Below, piece by piece: positions 9,395-19,832 of a stretch of 64,000 nucleotides of DNA. A program made the position numbers and the translations under genes. Position 1 is the first letter of the stretch; each line of letters begins with the position of its first letter. The stretch spans positions 930,001 to 994,000 of the forward strand of contig NZ_JRAA01000001.1 of the NCBI RefSeq assembly GCF_000787395.1. Reading direction: 5' to 3'. The notes under the pieces were generated by a model. It saw nothing but the letters and a program-made list of their open reading frames with translations, did no database searches and was not told the DNA's origin. The stretch comes from Solemya velum gill symbiont. Its GTDB lineage: Bacteria; Pseudomonadota; Gammaproteobacteria; Chromatiales; Chromatiaceae.

Positions 9395-9916
9395 ATGTCC
9401 AGCGAGCGCGACTTCATACCACTCAACATCTGCATCCTCACCGTTTCCGACACGCGTACCGAGGCGGATGACAAATCTGGTAATACACTGAGAAAACTGG
9501 CCGAAGAGGCCGGTCACAATGTCTATGAAAAGGCCATCACTCCGGATGATATCTACCAGATCCGTGCCGTGGTTTCACAATGGATAGCGAACGACGAGGT
9601 CAACGTCGTCATCACCACCGGTGGTACCGGTGTCACAGGCCGGGACAGCACGCCCGAGGCAGTCACACCCTTGCTCGACAAAATCATCGATGGCTTTGGT
9701 GAAATGTTCCGCCTACTTTCATATGATCTGATTGGCCCCTCAACCATGCAGTCTCGTGCCATTGCCGGAGTTTCCAATGCCACCTACACCTTCTGCCTGC
9801 CCGGCTCGACCGGTGCCTGCAAGGATGGCTGGAACAAGCTTATCTCGCACCAGTTAGACTACCGCACACGCCCATGCAACATGGTGGAGCTGATGCCGCG
9901 CCTGCTGGAAAAGTGA
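9395..9916 (+). CDS. moaB: Molybdenum cofactor biosynthesis protein MoaB
   Basis: MoaB/MogA-family molybdopterin adenylyltransferase-like protein (173 aa). An upstream in-frame ATG exists at 9362, but the ATG at 9395 with AGGAAA before it fits family length better. The MPT-binding core is intact: ICILTVSDTRTEADDKSGN at the N terminus, VVITTGGTGVTGRDSTPEAV in the middle, and FCLPGSTGACKDGWNKLI near the end. It acts late in molybdenum cofactor synthesis in the cytoplasm. It stands alone here; a molybdate importer (modABC) is encoded far away at 58-61 kb. Whether it is a true adenylyltransferase (MogA role) or the less-defined MoaB paralogue cannot be told from sequence. Confidence 0.92.
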   Translation: MSSERDFIPLNICILTVSDTRTEADDKSGNTLRKLAEEAGHNVYEKAITPDDIYQIRAVVSQWIANDEVNVVITTGGTGVTGRDSTPEAVTPLLDKIIDGFGEMFRLLSYDLIGPSTMQSRAIAGVSNATYTFCLPGSTGACKDGWNKLISHQLDYRTRPCNMVELMPRLLEK

Positions 9917-9945
9917 CTGCCTGGAACACCCAATACCGCGTCATA

Positions 9946-9960
9946 CCGGCCCTGGGCCGG
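9946..9960. repeat. REP-like GC palindrome
   Basis: CCGGCCC-T-GGGCCGG is a perfect 15-bp palindrome inside TCATACCGGC...GCATCCAGTC. This arrangement (GTCATnCCGGC...GCCGGnATCCAG) is typical of short dispersed extragenic repeats in gammaproteobacteria. Only one copy is present in the window. It lies 30 nt after the moaB stop, and without a U tract it is not a convincing intrinsic terminator. Confidence 0.5.
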
Positions 9961-10071
9961 CATCCAGTCAACCTGGGGCTGAACTAACTACGTTTTTCTC
10001 CCCTTGGCTTCTGGCGTAACAAGTACAATACCCGTCTCCCCATCCCTTCACGCTATGCCTTTTGTGTCCAC

Positions 10072-10137
10072 CCCACGGACGCGAAAGGAACTCGCGATCG
10101 CTGATCGCTCAAACACCCTTTCGCTCTCCTCCGTGGG
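10072..10137. repeat. Nested three-stem inverted repeat
   Basis: Three consecutive perfect stems share one axis. The outer stem is CCCACGGA (10072-10079) with TCCGTGGG (10130-10137), the middle stem GCGAAAGG (10081-10088) with CCTTTCGC (10117-10124), and the inner stem GCGATC (10094-10099) with GATCGC (10103-10108). Internal loops are asymmetric (1/5 and 5/8 nt). The arrangement would fold as a long interrupted hairpin on either strand. Function unknown; no U tract follows. Confidence 0.7.
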
Positions 10138-10276
10138 ATAAACACGGCTCCGCTGGCGCGTGAACGAAACAGGCAAAGGTCAGGAGATAATGACTGTTGG
10201 TGCCGGGCGATAATCACAGTAAAAAACGTGGTCTGTCTCCGATATCCCCACGCTATCCCCAATATTCAGAAGTCAC

Positions 10277-10651
10277 TCAGGCCAAAAAAAGCGGAACGCC
10301 GTAAATCAGCGCACCAATGATGAACCAGACAAGAAATGCCCACGAGATCCAGTGCTTCAGCCTGAAGAAAACCACTTGTTGAGTTGCGCGTAACAACCAG
10401 AATATCGAAATTAGGCCCAGTATCGATCGCCCCAGCCCTGTGTGTAACAGTTCGTCTGCATGAAAAATTGAAAGGTATGCAAATATGACGAAAACAAAGG
10501 TCAGGCTCAGATTGAGAACCTGCATGATTGCCTGGTTCAGGCTGGATAACCGTGGCAGCTCCTCAGGCCACTTGAAGATGCGCCAGAACAGCAAATGAAA
10601 AACAACCAGCGCGATACAGTAGACACCACCAACATTAACCAAGACTTCCAT
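10277..10651 (-). CDS. Uncharacterised four-helix membrane protein
   Basis: A 124-aa protein made almost entirely of membrane helices (about residues 5-25, 45-66, 77-97 and 102-122). A cytoplasmic-looking loop RIFKWPEELPRLSSLNQA follows helix 1. A good Shine-Dalgarno (GAGGAATCGGTA-ATG) supports the start. It begins 32 nt after the priA stop on the same strand, so it may be co-transcribed with priA. I do not recognise the family; no catalytic or metal-binding motif stands out. Real gene judged from the ribosome-binding site, length and hydrophobic periodicity. Confidence 0.75.
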   Translation of the reverse strand: MEVLVNVGGVYCIALVVFHLLFWRIFKWPEELPRLSSLNQAIMQVLNLSLTFVFVIFAYLSIFHADELLHTGLGRSILGLISIFWLLRATQQVVFFRLKHWISWAFLVWFIIGALIYGVPLFLA

Positions 10652-10683
10652 TACCGATTCCTCGTTGTTGCATGTGGCAGGTT

Positions 10684-12876
10684 TTACAACTGCTCCTGCG
10701 GATCGATATCAATACTCCAACGTACCGAACGTGCTGTTTTGAGTTTCCTCAGCCGCTGAGACCAGCTATCAATATGCGCATGCAAAGTCGCACGCTCTGT
10801 AGCCTGCAATAGCAGGTGGCCGCGAAAATGGCCAGCCTTACGCTCCATCGGCGCTGGAACAGGCCCCCAGATTTCGACATTATTCAGCAACTCCCTCGCC
10901 GTATCAGCAGCATACTCGAGAAAATTGTCGGTTTTTTCTGCCGAACTACTCTCAGCGCGCAGAAGCAGTTGGTAGCTGTAGGGAGGAAACTGCACCTCAT
11001 GGCGCTCCTTGAGTTCAGCTTTCGCAAAACTGTCGTAATCCCCACGCAACAACTCTTGCAACAGGGGGTGGTCTGGATTGCGCGTCTGGATGATCACGTG
11101 CCCCGATTTTTCACCTCGCCCTGCCCTGCCAGCCACCTGCAGCATCAGCTGTGCCGTCTTTTCCGGTGAACGAAAATCTGGTGACAACAGACCCGCATCG
11201 AGATTGAGAATGCCAACCAGGGTGACATTGGGGAAGTCATGCCCCTTCGCTACCATCTGGGTACCGACGAGGATGCCCGACTCCCCCTTGTGCATTTTCT
11301 CCAGGTGCGCTTCAAGACTGCCCTTGCGACGGGTGGTATCACGGTCAAGGCGCACCACAGGCGTTTCCGCAAACAGCTCACCGAGAGTCTCTTCCAAGCG
11401 TTCCGTTCCCTGCCCCAGGTAGACAATCTCCTCACTTTCACAGGCCGGGCAAACCTTCGGCTGTGGCTTTTGATATCCACAGTGGTGACACCAGAGCCTG
11501 TGCGCTGATGCATGGAAAGTCATGCGTGCATCACAATGTTCGCACTCGGCAATCCAGCCGCACTGGTTACAGGTCAGCTGCGGCGCATAACCACGTCGGT
11601 TGAGAAACAGTATCACCTGCTCTCCTGCCTGCAGGCGCTTGCGTATCGCCTTGATCAGCGTTGCTGACAGACCACCGTGCAGATGCTCACTTCGAATATC
11701 GACCGCTTGCAGGGTCGGTGGCACTGCCCCACCCGCGCGTTGGGTCAGTCGCAAATGCTGATAACGTCCCTGCAATGCGTTGTATATGGTTTCAAGTGAG
11801 GGTGTTGCCGAGCCCAGCACAACCGGAATCTCCAACTGCTTTGCACGCATCACGGCAACATCACGTGCAGCATAGCGAAAGCCCTCTTGCTGCTTGTAAG
11901 AGAGATCATGCTCCTCGTCGATAATGATCAGTCCGAGTTCAGGCAGCGGTACAAAAACGGCTGATCGCGTACCAACCAGCAGGCGTGCATCCCCGCTGCG
12001 CGCTGCATTCCATGCACGTTCGCGCTCGCTGTCACCCATACCGGAGTGCATGCTGACGACCACTGATTCGATACCGGCCTGAAAACGCCTCAACAGCTGT
12101 GGGGTCAAACCGATCTCCGGCACCAATACCAGCACCTGTTTGCCCTGCCCGATGACGGCTTGTGCCGCCTGAATATAGACCTCGGTTTTGCCGGAACCCG
12201 TCACTCCCTGTAGCAGGATGGGAGCAAATTTCCCGTCAGCCTCAACCATCGCAGTGACGGCATCGTGCTGCTCATCGTTGAGCTTGAGTGCCTGTTTCGA
12301 TTGCCTGTTTTCATTGCTTGCTGAATCAAAATGGGCACTCTCTTCAATCCACCCTTTTTGTGCAAGCCGTTTCAGTACGCCACCGATATCAGCACCAAGT
12401 TCACGCAGTTGCGCCTCTGCTACGGCACTTCCCGCCTCTTTCAGTTTCTGAATCACAATTATCTGGCGTAAAGCCCGCGCATTAAGTTCGTTGACGTCCG
12501 GACACTCCGGAGTCAAGGCCCAGTAACGCTGTCGGTGCGCTCTTACCGAACGCTCCTGGCGCAGGTTGACCGGCAAAGCTGTCGCTACCACATCGCCAAT
12601 TGGATGGTGATAGTAGTTTGAACTCCACTCCAGAAGCTTGCGCAGTGGTACATCAAGTAGTGCGGTGTCATCGATGACCTGCTCAACAGGTTTCAGTTTG
12701 TAGGGAAGATCATCCTTTTGCTCGGCAAATTCCCATACAATTCCGACTCGTTTGCCGCGTCCGAATGGCACCAGTACACGACAGCCCGGTTCGGCCGTCA
12801 TATGTGCCGGAAACAGGTAATCGAACAGCCCTGGAAGGGGGGCTTGCACTGCGACACGGACGATTCTTTTTCTCAT
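10684..12876 (-). CDS. priA: Primosomal protein N' (replication restart helicase PriA)
   Basis: Superfamily 2 DNA helicase that reloads the replisome at stalled forks (730 aa, E. coli 732). The N-terminal 3'-end binding domain covers about residues 1-110. The helicase core has Walker A GVTGSGKTEVYIQ (about 225), the DEEH box IIIDEEHDLSYKQQEGFRYA and motif III VVLGSATPS. The zinc-binding insertion has paired Cys motifs (CNQCGWIAECEHC and CHHCG...CPAC, about 440-490). Motifs V/VI appear as VGTQMVAKGHDFPNVTLV and QVAGRAGR. The start is the ATG at 12876. Two DnaA-box-like sites lie 56-76 nt upstream. Confidence 0.96.
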   Translation of the reverse strand: MRKRIVRVAVQAPLPGLFDYLFPAHMTAEPGCRVLVPFGRGKRVGIVWEFAEQKDDLPYKLKPVEQVIDDTALLDVPLRKLLEWSSNYYHHPIGDVVATALPVNLRQERSVRAHRQRYWALTPECPDVNELNARALRQIIVIQKLKEAGSAVAEAQLRELGADIGGVLKRLAQKGWIEESAHFDSASNENRQSKQALKLNDEQHDAVTAMVEADGKFAPILLQGVTGSGKTEVYIQAAQAVIGQGKQVLVLVPEIGLTPQLLRRFQAGIESVVVSMHSGMGDSERERAWNAARSGDARLLVGTRSAVFVPLPELGLIIIDEEHDLSYKQQEGFRYAARDVAVMRAKQLEIPVVLGSATPSLETIYNALQGRYQHLRLTQRAGGAVPPTLQAVDIRSEHLHGGLSATLIKAIRKRLQAGEQVILFLNRRGYAPQLTCNQCGWIAECEHCDARMTFHASAHRLWCHHCGYQKPQPKVCPACESEEIVYLGQGTERLEETLGELFAETPVVRLDRDTTRRKGSLEAHLEKMHKGESGILVGTQMVAKGHDFPNVTLVGILNLDAGLLSPDFRSPEKTAQLMLQVAGRAGRGEKSGHVIIQTRNPDHPLLQELLRGDYDSFAKAELKERHEVQFPPYSYQLLLRAESSSAEKTDNFLEYAADTARELLNNVEIWGPVPAPMERKAGHFRGHLLLQATERATLHAHIDSWSQRLRKLKTARSVRWSIDIDPQEQL

Positions 12877-12931
12877 TACGACAATCTTACACGCATGCCT
12901 CTTTTCGGACTGCTGTCAATTACACACAGCC

Positions 12932-12952
12932 TGTGGATAACTCTGTGGATTG
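12932..12952. promoter_or_regulatory. Pair of DnaA-box-like sites upstream of priA
   Basis: TGTGGATAA (12932-12940) is an exact reverse complement of the DnaA box TTATCCACA. A second copy, TGTGGATTG (12944-12952), has two mismatches and the same orientation. They lie in the 286-bp AT-rich gap between priA and the TSUP gene, which otherwise shows no gene. DnaA control of priA is possible but unproven; with only one perfect box this is not convincing as a replication origin. Confidence 0.45.
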
Positions 12953-13162
12953 ATAACCTGAGTTGACTGATTTTACTCATTTTTTTGCCAATCAAATATT
13001 TTGCACAATAAAGATGCGCCAGTACATATATTTAATAAAATCAATATTTTACAGAATTTCAATGGATTCTAATAAATGATTTGCTGATTTTGCATCGCAC
13101 AAGTCAGCATCCATTGCCATGGTGTGAAGAACTCACATTCCTACAGGCAATTCACGCGTCCG

Positions 13163-13912
13163 TCAACCGAAAATCAACTTGATGCCAAGCACGATTGTGA
13201 CGGCCTCAAAACCCCGTTTAATCCAGCGATTTCCCTTGGTAATCGAGAGATGCGCTCCTGAATAGCCGCCGAGCAGCGAACCGACGATCAAGACAGGTAA
13301 CCATTCCCATTTTATGTCGCCCAACAGGCCCAGCGTCAGCGCACCCGCGCCATTCCAGAAAAGCCCGACAAGAATCAGCGTATAGGCAACGGCGCGCTGG
13401 TAATCCAGCCCGAACCAGCGGATCAGCCAGATGGTGACAAAAAGCCCGGTTCCAGAGGTCAAAGAGCCGTTAAGTATACCGATAAAAAATAGCCCCGTAC
13501 CACCCAGGAGATAGCCTGACCGATTACGGTGTACCGGCAAGTGCTCCTGACCAAGCTGTTTACGCCAGATCGAATAGAGCCCTAGCCCGAGCGTCAGAAT
13601 ACCGAGGGCAATTTCAGCATGACGATCCTTAACGGAGAGGATCAGGCTCGCTCCCAACACAACCCCCGGGAGACCTGTTGCAAGAATAAAGAGCATGAAA
13701 TCACGTTCCAGCGAACTTGACCTCAGGTGCCTGAGCGTTGCCCCTATGCCGAGTGCAACAGAAGCGACCTTGTGTGTTGCCAGTGCGACCCCGAAAGGCA
13801 GTCCGAGGAAAAGCAATGCTGGCAATTGCACCAGGCCGGCACCACCACCGGAGAAGGCAGAAAAGAGATTAGCCACATAGGAGATCAGGAACAGCGCGAG
13901 GTTTTCAATCAC
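13163..13912 (-). CDS. TSUP family permease (TauE/SafE-type sulfite/organosulfonate exporter)
   Basis: A 249-aa membrane protein with about eight helices in two related halves, the TauE/SafE (TSUP) layout. The first half carries AFSGGGAGLVQLPALL and the second NGSLTSGTGLFVTIWL, the paired glycine-rich helices typical of the family. TSUP proteins move sulfite, sulfonates, sulfoacetate or related anions across the inner membrane; the substrate cannot be read from sequence. It is divergent from the DUF4124 gene with a 150-bp gap, so no operon partner helps. Sulfur-anion transport would fit a sulfur-metabolising host, but that is inference. Confidence 0.85.
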   Translation of the reverse strand: MIENLALFLISYVANLFSAFSGGGAGLVQLPALLFLGLPFGVALATHKVASVALGIGATLRHLRSSSLERDFMLFILATGLPGVVLGASLILSVKDRHAEIALGILTLGLGLYSIWRKQLGQEHLPVHRNRSGYLLGGTGLFFIGILNGSLTSGTGLFVTIWLIRWFGLDYQRAVAYTLILVGLFWNGAGALTLGLLGDIKWEWLPVLIVGSLLGGYSGAHLSITKGNRWIKRGFEAVTIVLGIKLIFG

Positions 13913-14068
13913 TCTTGACGGCCCCGCAAATCAGGTTCACGGGCGTGAGCTTGCTGATATAATCGACCGAAGTATTGGAAAATAATCTTGGTTTTTGACT
14001 ATTCACAAACCACATTGTTGGGATACCCTTTACCTTATGTCTATTGAACTTCACGCAGGATGCTCCTG

Positions 14069-15046
14069 GTGATCACGTTTCGTTTTGCCATTCTAACGTT
14101 AATTACAGTGCTTTCGCTTGCTATAGCGAGCCAGCTGCATGCAGGCCTGTACCGTTGGGTTGACGCGAACGGTAAAGTCCACTATTCGGATTCGATGCCC
14201 CCGGAAGTCGCCCTCAAGGGCACAGATGTACTCAATAAACAGGGCATTCGTGTCAGGACAATCACACCGCCTAAGTCAAAAAACGAAGTACAGGCAATAG
14301 TCGATGATGAACACGCACGCAAAATCGAGGAGCAACGGCATAAGCGCCAGGTTGCAGCGGACAAATCCCTGCTTGCGGCCTATCGCCATGAGCGAGATAT
14401 ACTGGAAGCAAGGGATGAAAATATCGCCATCGTCAGCGCCGCCGAGCTGGTTATTAATGGCAACATCCACCGCACCAGGCTTCACCTGCTGCACATGTCT
14501 TCCCTGACCGACAAGCAGGTTTCTGATCTGAAAAAACTGCTCCACAGGAACTATGCATCACTCTTCCGCTATGACAATGAACGCGAGGGGATTGAGGAAA
14601 AATACAATGACCTGCTGCTGCGTTACCGACACATTCAAAGTTTTGGTCCCGGCGCAACGGCTCTGATGGAGAATTCGCTTGACTCGGATGTGCCCTTCCT
14701 GACTTGCCACAATGTCCATCTCAAGTGCCCCGATAGTGAAACCTGCACACGCTGGTGGAAACATACAAAGCAATACATCACCGAGAACTCGGATATGCCG
14801 CTGCTGCTCGAATCGGAGACGCTGCTGTCAACCCAAATGCCTATTCAGAGCGAAGACATCAGTCTGAGTGCAGAGTTCGAGCCAAGGGGAGCGAATGGAT
14901 CCGGTGAGATTCTGCTGGATCTCGATTGCGGTGATATCAATCCGTCCGGCGAGAGACGGCAGACCAGCTATGAAGGGGAGTGTATTAGCCAGCGCTCAAA
15001 AGGTATCAGCAAACAATTCAGGCCTTTTGTCACCGGGGCGTATTGA
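14069..15046 (+). CDS. DUF4124-domain secreted protein
   Basis: An exported protein of about 325 aa. I prefer the GTG at 14069 (AGGA at 8 nt) over the ATG at 14060, whose purine tract is too close; either gives a signal peptide ending ASQLHA|GLYRWVD. The DUF4124 motif follows at once (GLYRWVDANGKVHYSDSMPP), then a charged helical region (about 85-200) and a C-terminal part with four Cys (FLTCHNVHLKCPDSETC and a later LDCGD) that probably form disulfides. DUF4124 proteins are envelope proteins of unknown function. A perfect TATAAT lies at 13958-13963 upstream, but with a weak -35. Convergent with slmA. Confidence 0.8.
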   Translation: MITFRFAILTLITVLSLAIASQLHAGLYRWVDANGKVHYSDSMPPEVALKGTDVLNKQGIRVRTITPPKSKNEVQAIVDDEHARKIEEQRHKRQVAADKSLLAAYRHERDILEARDENIAIVSAAELVINGNIHRTRLHLLHMSSLTDKQVSDLKKLLHRNYASLFRYDNEREGIEEKYNDLLLRYRHIQSFGPGATALMENSLDSDVPFLTCHNVHLKCPDSETCTRWWKHTKQYITENSDMPLLLESETLLSTQMPIQSEDISLSAEFEPRGANGSGEILLDLDCGDINPSGERRQTSYEGECISQRSKGISKQFRPFVTGAY

Positions 15047-15073
15047 TACCAAAGAATCTCTGTTAAAGGTTCT

Positions 15074-15652
15074 CTAAAAAACTGCCTTGACGACAAGCGC
15101 CCACGACTGCTCCAGCCCATCCATCGGTGAGGTAGTGAAAATAGAGCGGCGATAGTGGTGCAGACGACCCTCACTCCAGTCAACAATAAAACGGGCAGCA
15201 ACCTCAGGATCAACGCTGGCCTCACGTTCATTACGCATAGCAGCCTCGCGCAACACCTGGCGTAACTGGGTTTCAAGGCGATTGAAAAATTGCTCGACGC
15301 GCTTGTGCAGACGCTCGTTTTCTCCTGTTAAAGCATCGCCCAGCAGCAAGCGGGTGATTCCGGGATTACGATCTGCAAACGCGAGCAGCAGGTAACAGAT
15401 GCCATAGCAGCGTGCCACCGTCTCCTGGCTATCAGCTAGAACCTTGTTGATACGTGAAAAGACACTCTCTTCGGCAAACTCGATTAGCGCTTCGAAGATT
15501 TTTGCCTTACTGGCGAAATGGCGATAGAGCGCTGCTTCAGACACCCCGGCCGAGGCAGCCAGTGATGCCGTCGTAATCCGGTTGCCTGATTGTGCCGCCA
15601 GTTCATGGGCGAGACTTTCAAGGATCGCCTGCTTGCGCGAGGGCCGTGGCAT
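15074..15652 (-). CDS. slmA: Nucleoid occlusion factor SlmA
   Basis: TetR-family protein (192 aa) that binds SBS sites on the chromosome and blocks FtsZ ring assembly over the nucleoid. The N-terminal helix-turn-helix is clear (ITTASLAASAGVSEAALYRHFASKAKIFEALI, about residues 25-56), and the C-terminal part matches SlmA (SRINKVLADSQETVARCYGI; DPEVAARFIVDWSEGRLHHY). It starts 1 nt after argB ends. The coaBC-dut-argB-slmA order resembles Pseudomonas and relatives, which supports SlmA over a generic TetR regulator. Confidence 0.92.
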   Translation of the reverse strand: MPRPSRKQAILESLAHELAAQSGNRITTASLAASAGVSEAALYRHFASKAKIFEALIEFAEESVFSRINKVLADSQETVARCYGICYLLLAFADRNPGITRLLLGDALTGENERLHKRVEQFFNRLETQLRQVLREAAMRNEREASVDPEVAARFIVDWSEGRLHHYRRSIFTTSPMDGLEQSWALVVKAVF

Positions 15653-15653
15653 C

Positions 15654-16562
<909 letters not shown>

Positions 16563-17018
16563 TCAGTGACGCCCGGAATGACCAAAGCCGCCTTCGCCGC
16601 GGTGACTCTCGTCAAACTCGTCAACAATTGTGAATTGCGCCTGTACCACTGGCAGTACCACCAGTTGCGCAAGCCGCTCACCAATCTCTATACGGAACTC
16701 CTCACTGCCACGGTTCCAGCAGGAGACAAACAGCTCACCCTGGTAGTCGGAATCAATCAGGCCAACCAGGTTGCCAAGAACGATACCGTGCTTGTGACCA
16801 AGCCCGGAGCGCGGCAGTATCACTGCAGCAAGCTTGGGATCACCAATATGAATGGCGATTCCGGTCGGAATCAGCTTGGTTTCACCGGGTGCCAACAGCA
16901 TGGGTTCTTCCAGCATCGCGCGCAGGTCCATACCGGCCGAGCCGGGTGTGGCATAAGCGGGCAGGGGGAATTCATGTCCGAGACGCTGGTCCAGTATCTT
17001 CAGTTCGAGTTCATGCAT
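16563..17018 (-). CDS. dut: Deoxyuridine 5'-triphosphate nucleotidohydrolase
   Basis: Trimeric dUTPase that hydrolyses dUTP to dUMP, keeping uracil out of DNA and feeding thymidylate synthesis (151 aa, typical length). All five family motifs are present: [41 protein letters not shown] and the flexible C-terminal [12 protein letters not shown] that closes over the active site. Encoded 14 nt after coaBC and 12 nt before argB. In Pseudomonas algC lies between dut and argB; here it is absent. Confidence 0.97.
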   Translation of the reverse strand: MHELELKILDQRLGHEFPLPAYATPGSAGMDLRAMLEEPMLLAPGETKLIPTGIAIHIGDPKLAAVILPRSGLGHKHGIVLGNLVGLIDSDYQGELFVSCWNRGSEEFRIEIGERLAQLVVLPVVQAQFTIVDEFDESHRGEGGFGHSGRH

Positions 17019-17032
17019 AAATCTTGCTCTTT

Positions 17033-18241
17033 TTAATCATCGCCCTCAGGCTTCTTGAATTGGTCACAAATCAGTTCGACCAGCCTGTGGGCCAGCCGCT
17101 GTTTATCCATCATCGGCAGTTCGATACTGCCATTCTTCCACAAGACAGTCAGGGCATTGTCTGCCGCATCAAAACCGCCTGTTTCGCCGCCAACATGGTT
17201 GGCCGCGATCATGTCCAGGTTCTTGCGTGTGCGCTTCTCTTCGGCATGCCCGACAACATCGTGCGTCTCGGCAGCAAAGCCGACACAGAAGGGGGGCTCG
17301 GGAAGGGCGGCAACGTCGGCGAGAATATCAGGATTACGAACCAGCTCCAGCGTCATACTCTGTGCTGATTTCTTGATTTTACCGTCAGCGACATCTGCCG
17401 GACGGTAATCGGCCACTGCGGCGCTCGCCACGAACAGCGCCTGGCCGGCAATTGAGTCCATCACAGCAGCGTGCATTTCTGCTGCCGACTCGACATCGAT
17501 GCGCCGCACACCTTTCGGCGCCTCCAGCTTGACCGGCCCTGCAACCAGGGTCACCTCGGCGCCTTGCTCGACCAGTGCCCGGGCCACTGCAAAACCCATC
17601 TTGCCCGAGCTGCGATTGCCGATAAAACGTACCGGGTCGATCGCCTCATAGGTCGGGCCTGCCGTGACCATGGCACTAATACCATCAAGGCGGCCTCCCG
17701 GGAAACTGGCATCTATTTTTTCTGCAATCTCTGCAGGCTCGATCATCCTGCCCATGCCGACGTCACCACACGCCTGCTCTCCGGCTGCAGGACCCCATAT
17801 AAGGTATTCACGCTCGTCCAACCGTTCAAGGTTCGCCTGCGTGGCAGTATCTGCCCACATCTGCTGATTCATCGCCGGGGCAATCGCTACCGCTGCCGGT
17901 GTTGCCAGCACCAGTGTTGTCAGCAGATCTTCTGCCTTTCCATGCGCAAGACGTGCCATCAGGTCTGCCGTTGCAGGAGCAATCACCACGAGATCTGCCC
18001 AGCGTGCCAGCTCGATGTGGCCCATGGCCGCCTCGTGCTCTTCGTCAAAAAGCCCGCTCCTGACCGTGTGTCCTGTTAGTGCCTGGAATGTCATGGGGCC
18101 GACGAATTCGGTTGCTGCCGTTGTCATGACGACCCGCACCTCGGCTCCGGCCTTGACCAGCAGGCGCGCGAGTTCAGCGGATTTGTAGGCTGCTATTCCG
18201 CCGCTGACACCCAGTAATATATGACGCCCCAGTAAAGACAA
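17033..18241 (-). CDS. coaBC: Bifunctional phosphopantothenoylcysteine decarboxylase / phosphopantothenate-cysteine ligase
   Basis: Two consecutive steps of coenzyme A synthesis in one 402-aa protein. The start is taken as TTG at 18241 (CAGGA at 9 nt, protein beginning (M)[19 protein letters not shown]); the frame is open 24 codons further but that extension is unlike the family. The N-terminal CoaC flavoprotein half shows [14 protein letters not shown], the catalytic His region [20 protein letters not shown], and PAMNQQMW (with the N of PXMNXXMW). The C-terminal CoaB half shows [25 protein letters not shown] and [10 protein letters not shown], then the loop KIKK. First gene of the coaBC-dut-argB-slmA run. 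Confidence 0.95.
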   Translation of the reverse strand: MSLLGRHILLGVSGGIAAYKSAELARLLVKAGAEVRVVMTTAATEFVGPMTFQALTGHTVRSGLFDEEHEAAMGHIELARWADLVVIAPATADLMARLAHGKAEDLLTTLVLATPAAVAIAPAMNQQMWADTATQANLERLDEREYLIWGPAAGEQACGDVGMGRMIEPAEIAEKIDASFPGGRLDGISAMVTAGPTYEAIDPVRFIGNRSSGKMGFAVARALVEQGAEVTLVAGPVKLEAPKGVRRIDVESAAEMHAAVMDSIAGQALFVASAAVADYRPADVADGKIKKSAQSMTLELVRNPDILADVAALPEPPFCVGFAAETHDVVGHAEEKRTRKNLDMIAANHVGGETGGFDAADNALTVLWKNGSIELPMMDKQRLAHRLVELICDQFKKPEGDD

Positions 18242-18421
18242 GGCAACTGTTCCTGTAAGAGCTCTTCTACGCAGATAGATTATCAGATAGAAATCTGCTG
18301 CGGTAGTAAGCACTCACAATAAACTTCCATCAGCCAGCGACCGGCAATAAAAAGGCTAACAACTAATGACAAACGAGCAATAACCCTTTAAAGATTACTC
18401 TTTTAACCTTAGAATGCCCTG

Positions 18422-19807
18422 ATGGACAATCCCTTGATACTTGATCCCGAACTGATCAAGCGCTACGACCTCAGCGGCCCGCGCTATACCTCCTACCCAA
18501 CTGCGCTGCAATTTGATGACAGCTTTACAGTTGATGATTATCGCACAGCTGCGGAGGACTCCAATCACACTGACCGTGGGCTGTCGCTCTATTTCCACAT
18601 TCCTTTTTGCGACACGGTCTGCTTCTTCTGCGCCTGTAACAAGATTGCAACCAAGGACCGAAGCAAGGCACAGCCATACCTGGACCGTGTCTACAAGGAA
18701 CTGGAAATGCAATCCAGGCTGTTCGATTCATCACGCCAGGTCAGGCAACTTCACTGGGGAGGCGGCACACCGACCTTCATCAGCAACGAGCAGATGCACG
18801 AGTTAATGCTCAAGACCAGTGAGGCTTTCCAGTTGGTCGATGATGACTCGGGCGAATACTCGATCGAAATCGATCCGCGTGAAGCAGACCGTGAAAAAGT
18901 GATGCAGCTGCGTGAAATCGGTTTCAACCGTATCAGTCTCGGCGTACAGGATTTTGATCACAAGGTGCAGGTTGCGGTCAACCGAATACAGCCCGAAGAA
19001 CAGACCATCGAGGTGCTGACAGCAGCCCGCGATGCCGGTTTCAAGTCTGTCAGTGTCGACCTGATATACGGATTACCACTTCAAACTGCAGATAGTTTTG
19101 ATCGCACGCTTGATCGCATGATCGAAATCTCTCCCGACCGCCTGTCGGTATTCAACTACGCACACCTGCCAGAGCGCTTCAAGCCGCAGCGCCGCATCAA
19201 TGAAGACGAGCTGCCACCGCCTGAAGAGAAACTGGAGATCCTGCGCCGTACTGGCAGCAAACTGGCCGAGGCCGGTTATGTTTACATCGGTATGGATCAC
19301 TTCGCCAAGCCAGAAGATGAACTCGTGGCACACCAGAAGGCAGGCACCCTGTATCGTAACTTCCAGGGCTACTCGACTCACGCAGACTGCGACCTGATCG
19401 GTATCGGTGTTACCTCCATTGGCATGATCGGCAACGTCTACGCACAGAACATGCGTGGTCTGGATGACTATAATGCACGTATTGATGCCGGTGAGCTGGC
19501 TGTTTCACATGGTCTCACACTGACACTTGACGACATGATTCGCCGTGACGTCATTACCCGCCTTATCTGCAATTTTCAGCTTGATATCGCCTCTTTTGAG
19601 CGAAAATGGCGTATTAATTTTTTGGACCACTTCGCCACAGAACTGGAACGCCTGCAGAAAATGATCGAGGATGATCTACTCACAGTAGGTGACCACAAAA
19701 TCACCGTCCATCAACGCGGAAGACTGCTTATTCGAAACATTTGCATGCAGTTCGATGCTTATCTCGACAGAGATGGCGCAAGCAACCGTTACTCCAAGGT
19801 ACTCTAA
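18422..19807 (+). CDS. hemN: Oxygen-independent coproporphyrinogen III oxidase HemN
   Basis: Radical SAM enzyme that converts coproporphyrinogen III to protoporphyrinogen IX without oxygen in heme synthesis (461 aa, E. coli 457). The cluster motif is [10 protein letters not shown] (CxxxCxxC plus the extra Cys of true HemN, about residues 62-71), and the SAM-binding GGGTPTF follows. The HemN N terminus ([14 protein letters not shown]) and the C-terminal domain (HAVS-like ...[13 protein letters not shown]) show genuine HemN rather than the HemW type. An aerobic counterpart, hemF, lies 2.4 kb downstream. No clear FNR site was found in the 110 nt before the gene, and no strong Shine-Dalgarno. Confidence 0.96.
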   Translation: MDNPLILDPELIKRYDLSGPRYTSYPTALQFDDSFTVDDYRTAAEDSNHTDRGLSLYFHIPFCDTVCFFCACNKIATKDRSKAQPYLDRVYKELEMQSRLFDSSRQVRQLHWGGGTPTFISNEQMHELMLKTSEAFQLVDDDSGEYSIEIDPREADREKVMQLREIGFNRISLGVQDFDHKVQVAVNRIQPEEQTIEVLTAARDAGFKSVSVDLIYGLPLQTADSFDRTLDRMIEISPDRLSVFNYAHLPERFKPQRRINEDELPPPEEKLEILRRTGSKLAEAGYVYIGMDHFAKPEDELVAHQKAGTLYRNFQGYSTHADCDLIGIGVTSIGMIGNVYAQNMRGLDDYNARIDAGELAVSHGLTLTLDDMIRRDVITRLICNFQLDIASFERKWRINFLDHFATELERLQKMIEDDLLTVGDHKITVHQRGRLLIRNICMQFDAYLDRDGASNRYSKVL

Positions 19808-19832
19808 ACAACAGCAGGGATTCAGCAAACCC

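Larger units (their letters stand above)
9917..10276. other. 360-bp intergenic region with repeats, no convincing gene
   Basis: The only sizeable open frame here (69 aa, minus strand, 10053-10262) has atypical composition and no ribosome-binding site. The region holds a GC-rich palindrome (9946-9960), a three-tier nested hairpin (10072-10137) and, near 10218-10245, a motif containing ACGTGGTCTGTCTCCGATA. From memory, such a motif resembles sequence found beside REP-associated transposases in other proteobacteria. The stretch is probably a decayed repeat or mobile-element remnant; that reading is inference. Confidence 0.5.

Noticed and set aside
10053-10262. 69-codon minus-strand frame in the moaB-priA gap
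   Set aside because: Overlaps the nested hairpin; no ribosome-binding site; composition unlike the neighbours.
12877-13162. Replication origin in the priA-TSUP gap
   Set aside because: Only one perfect DnaA box; gyrB at the right edge points to an origin beyond the window.
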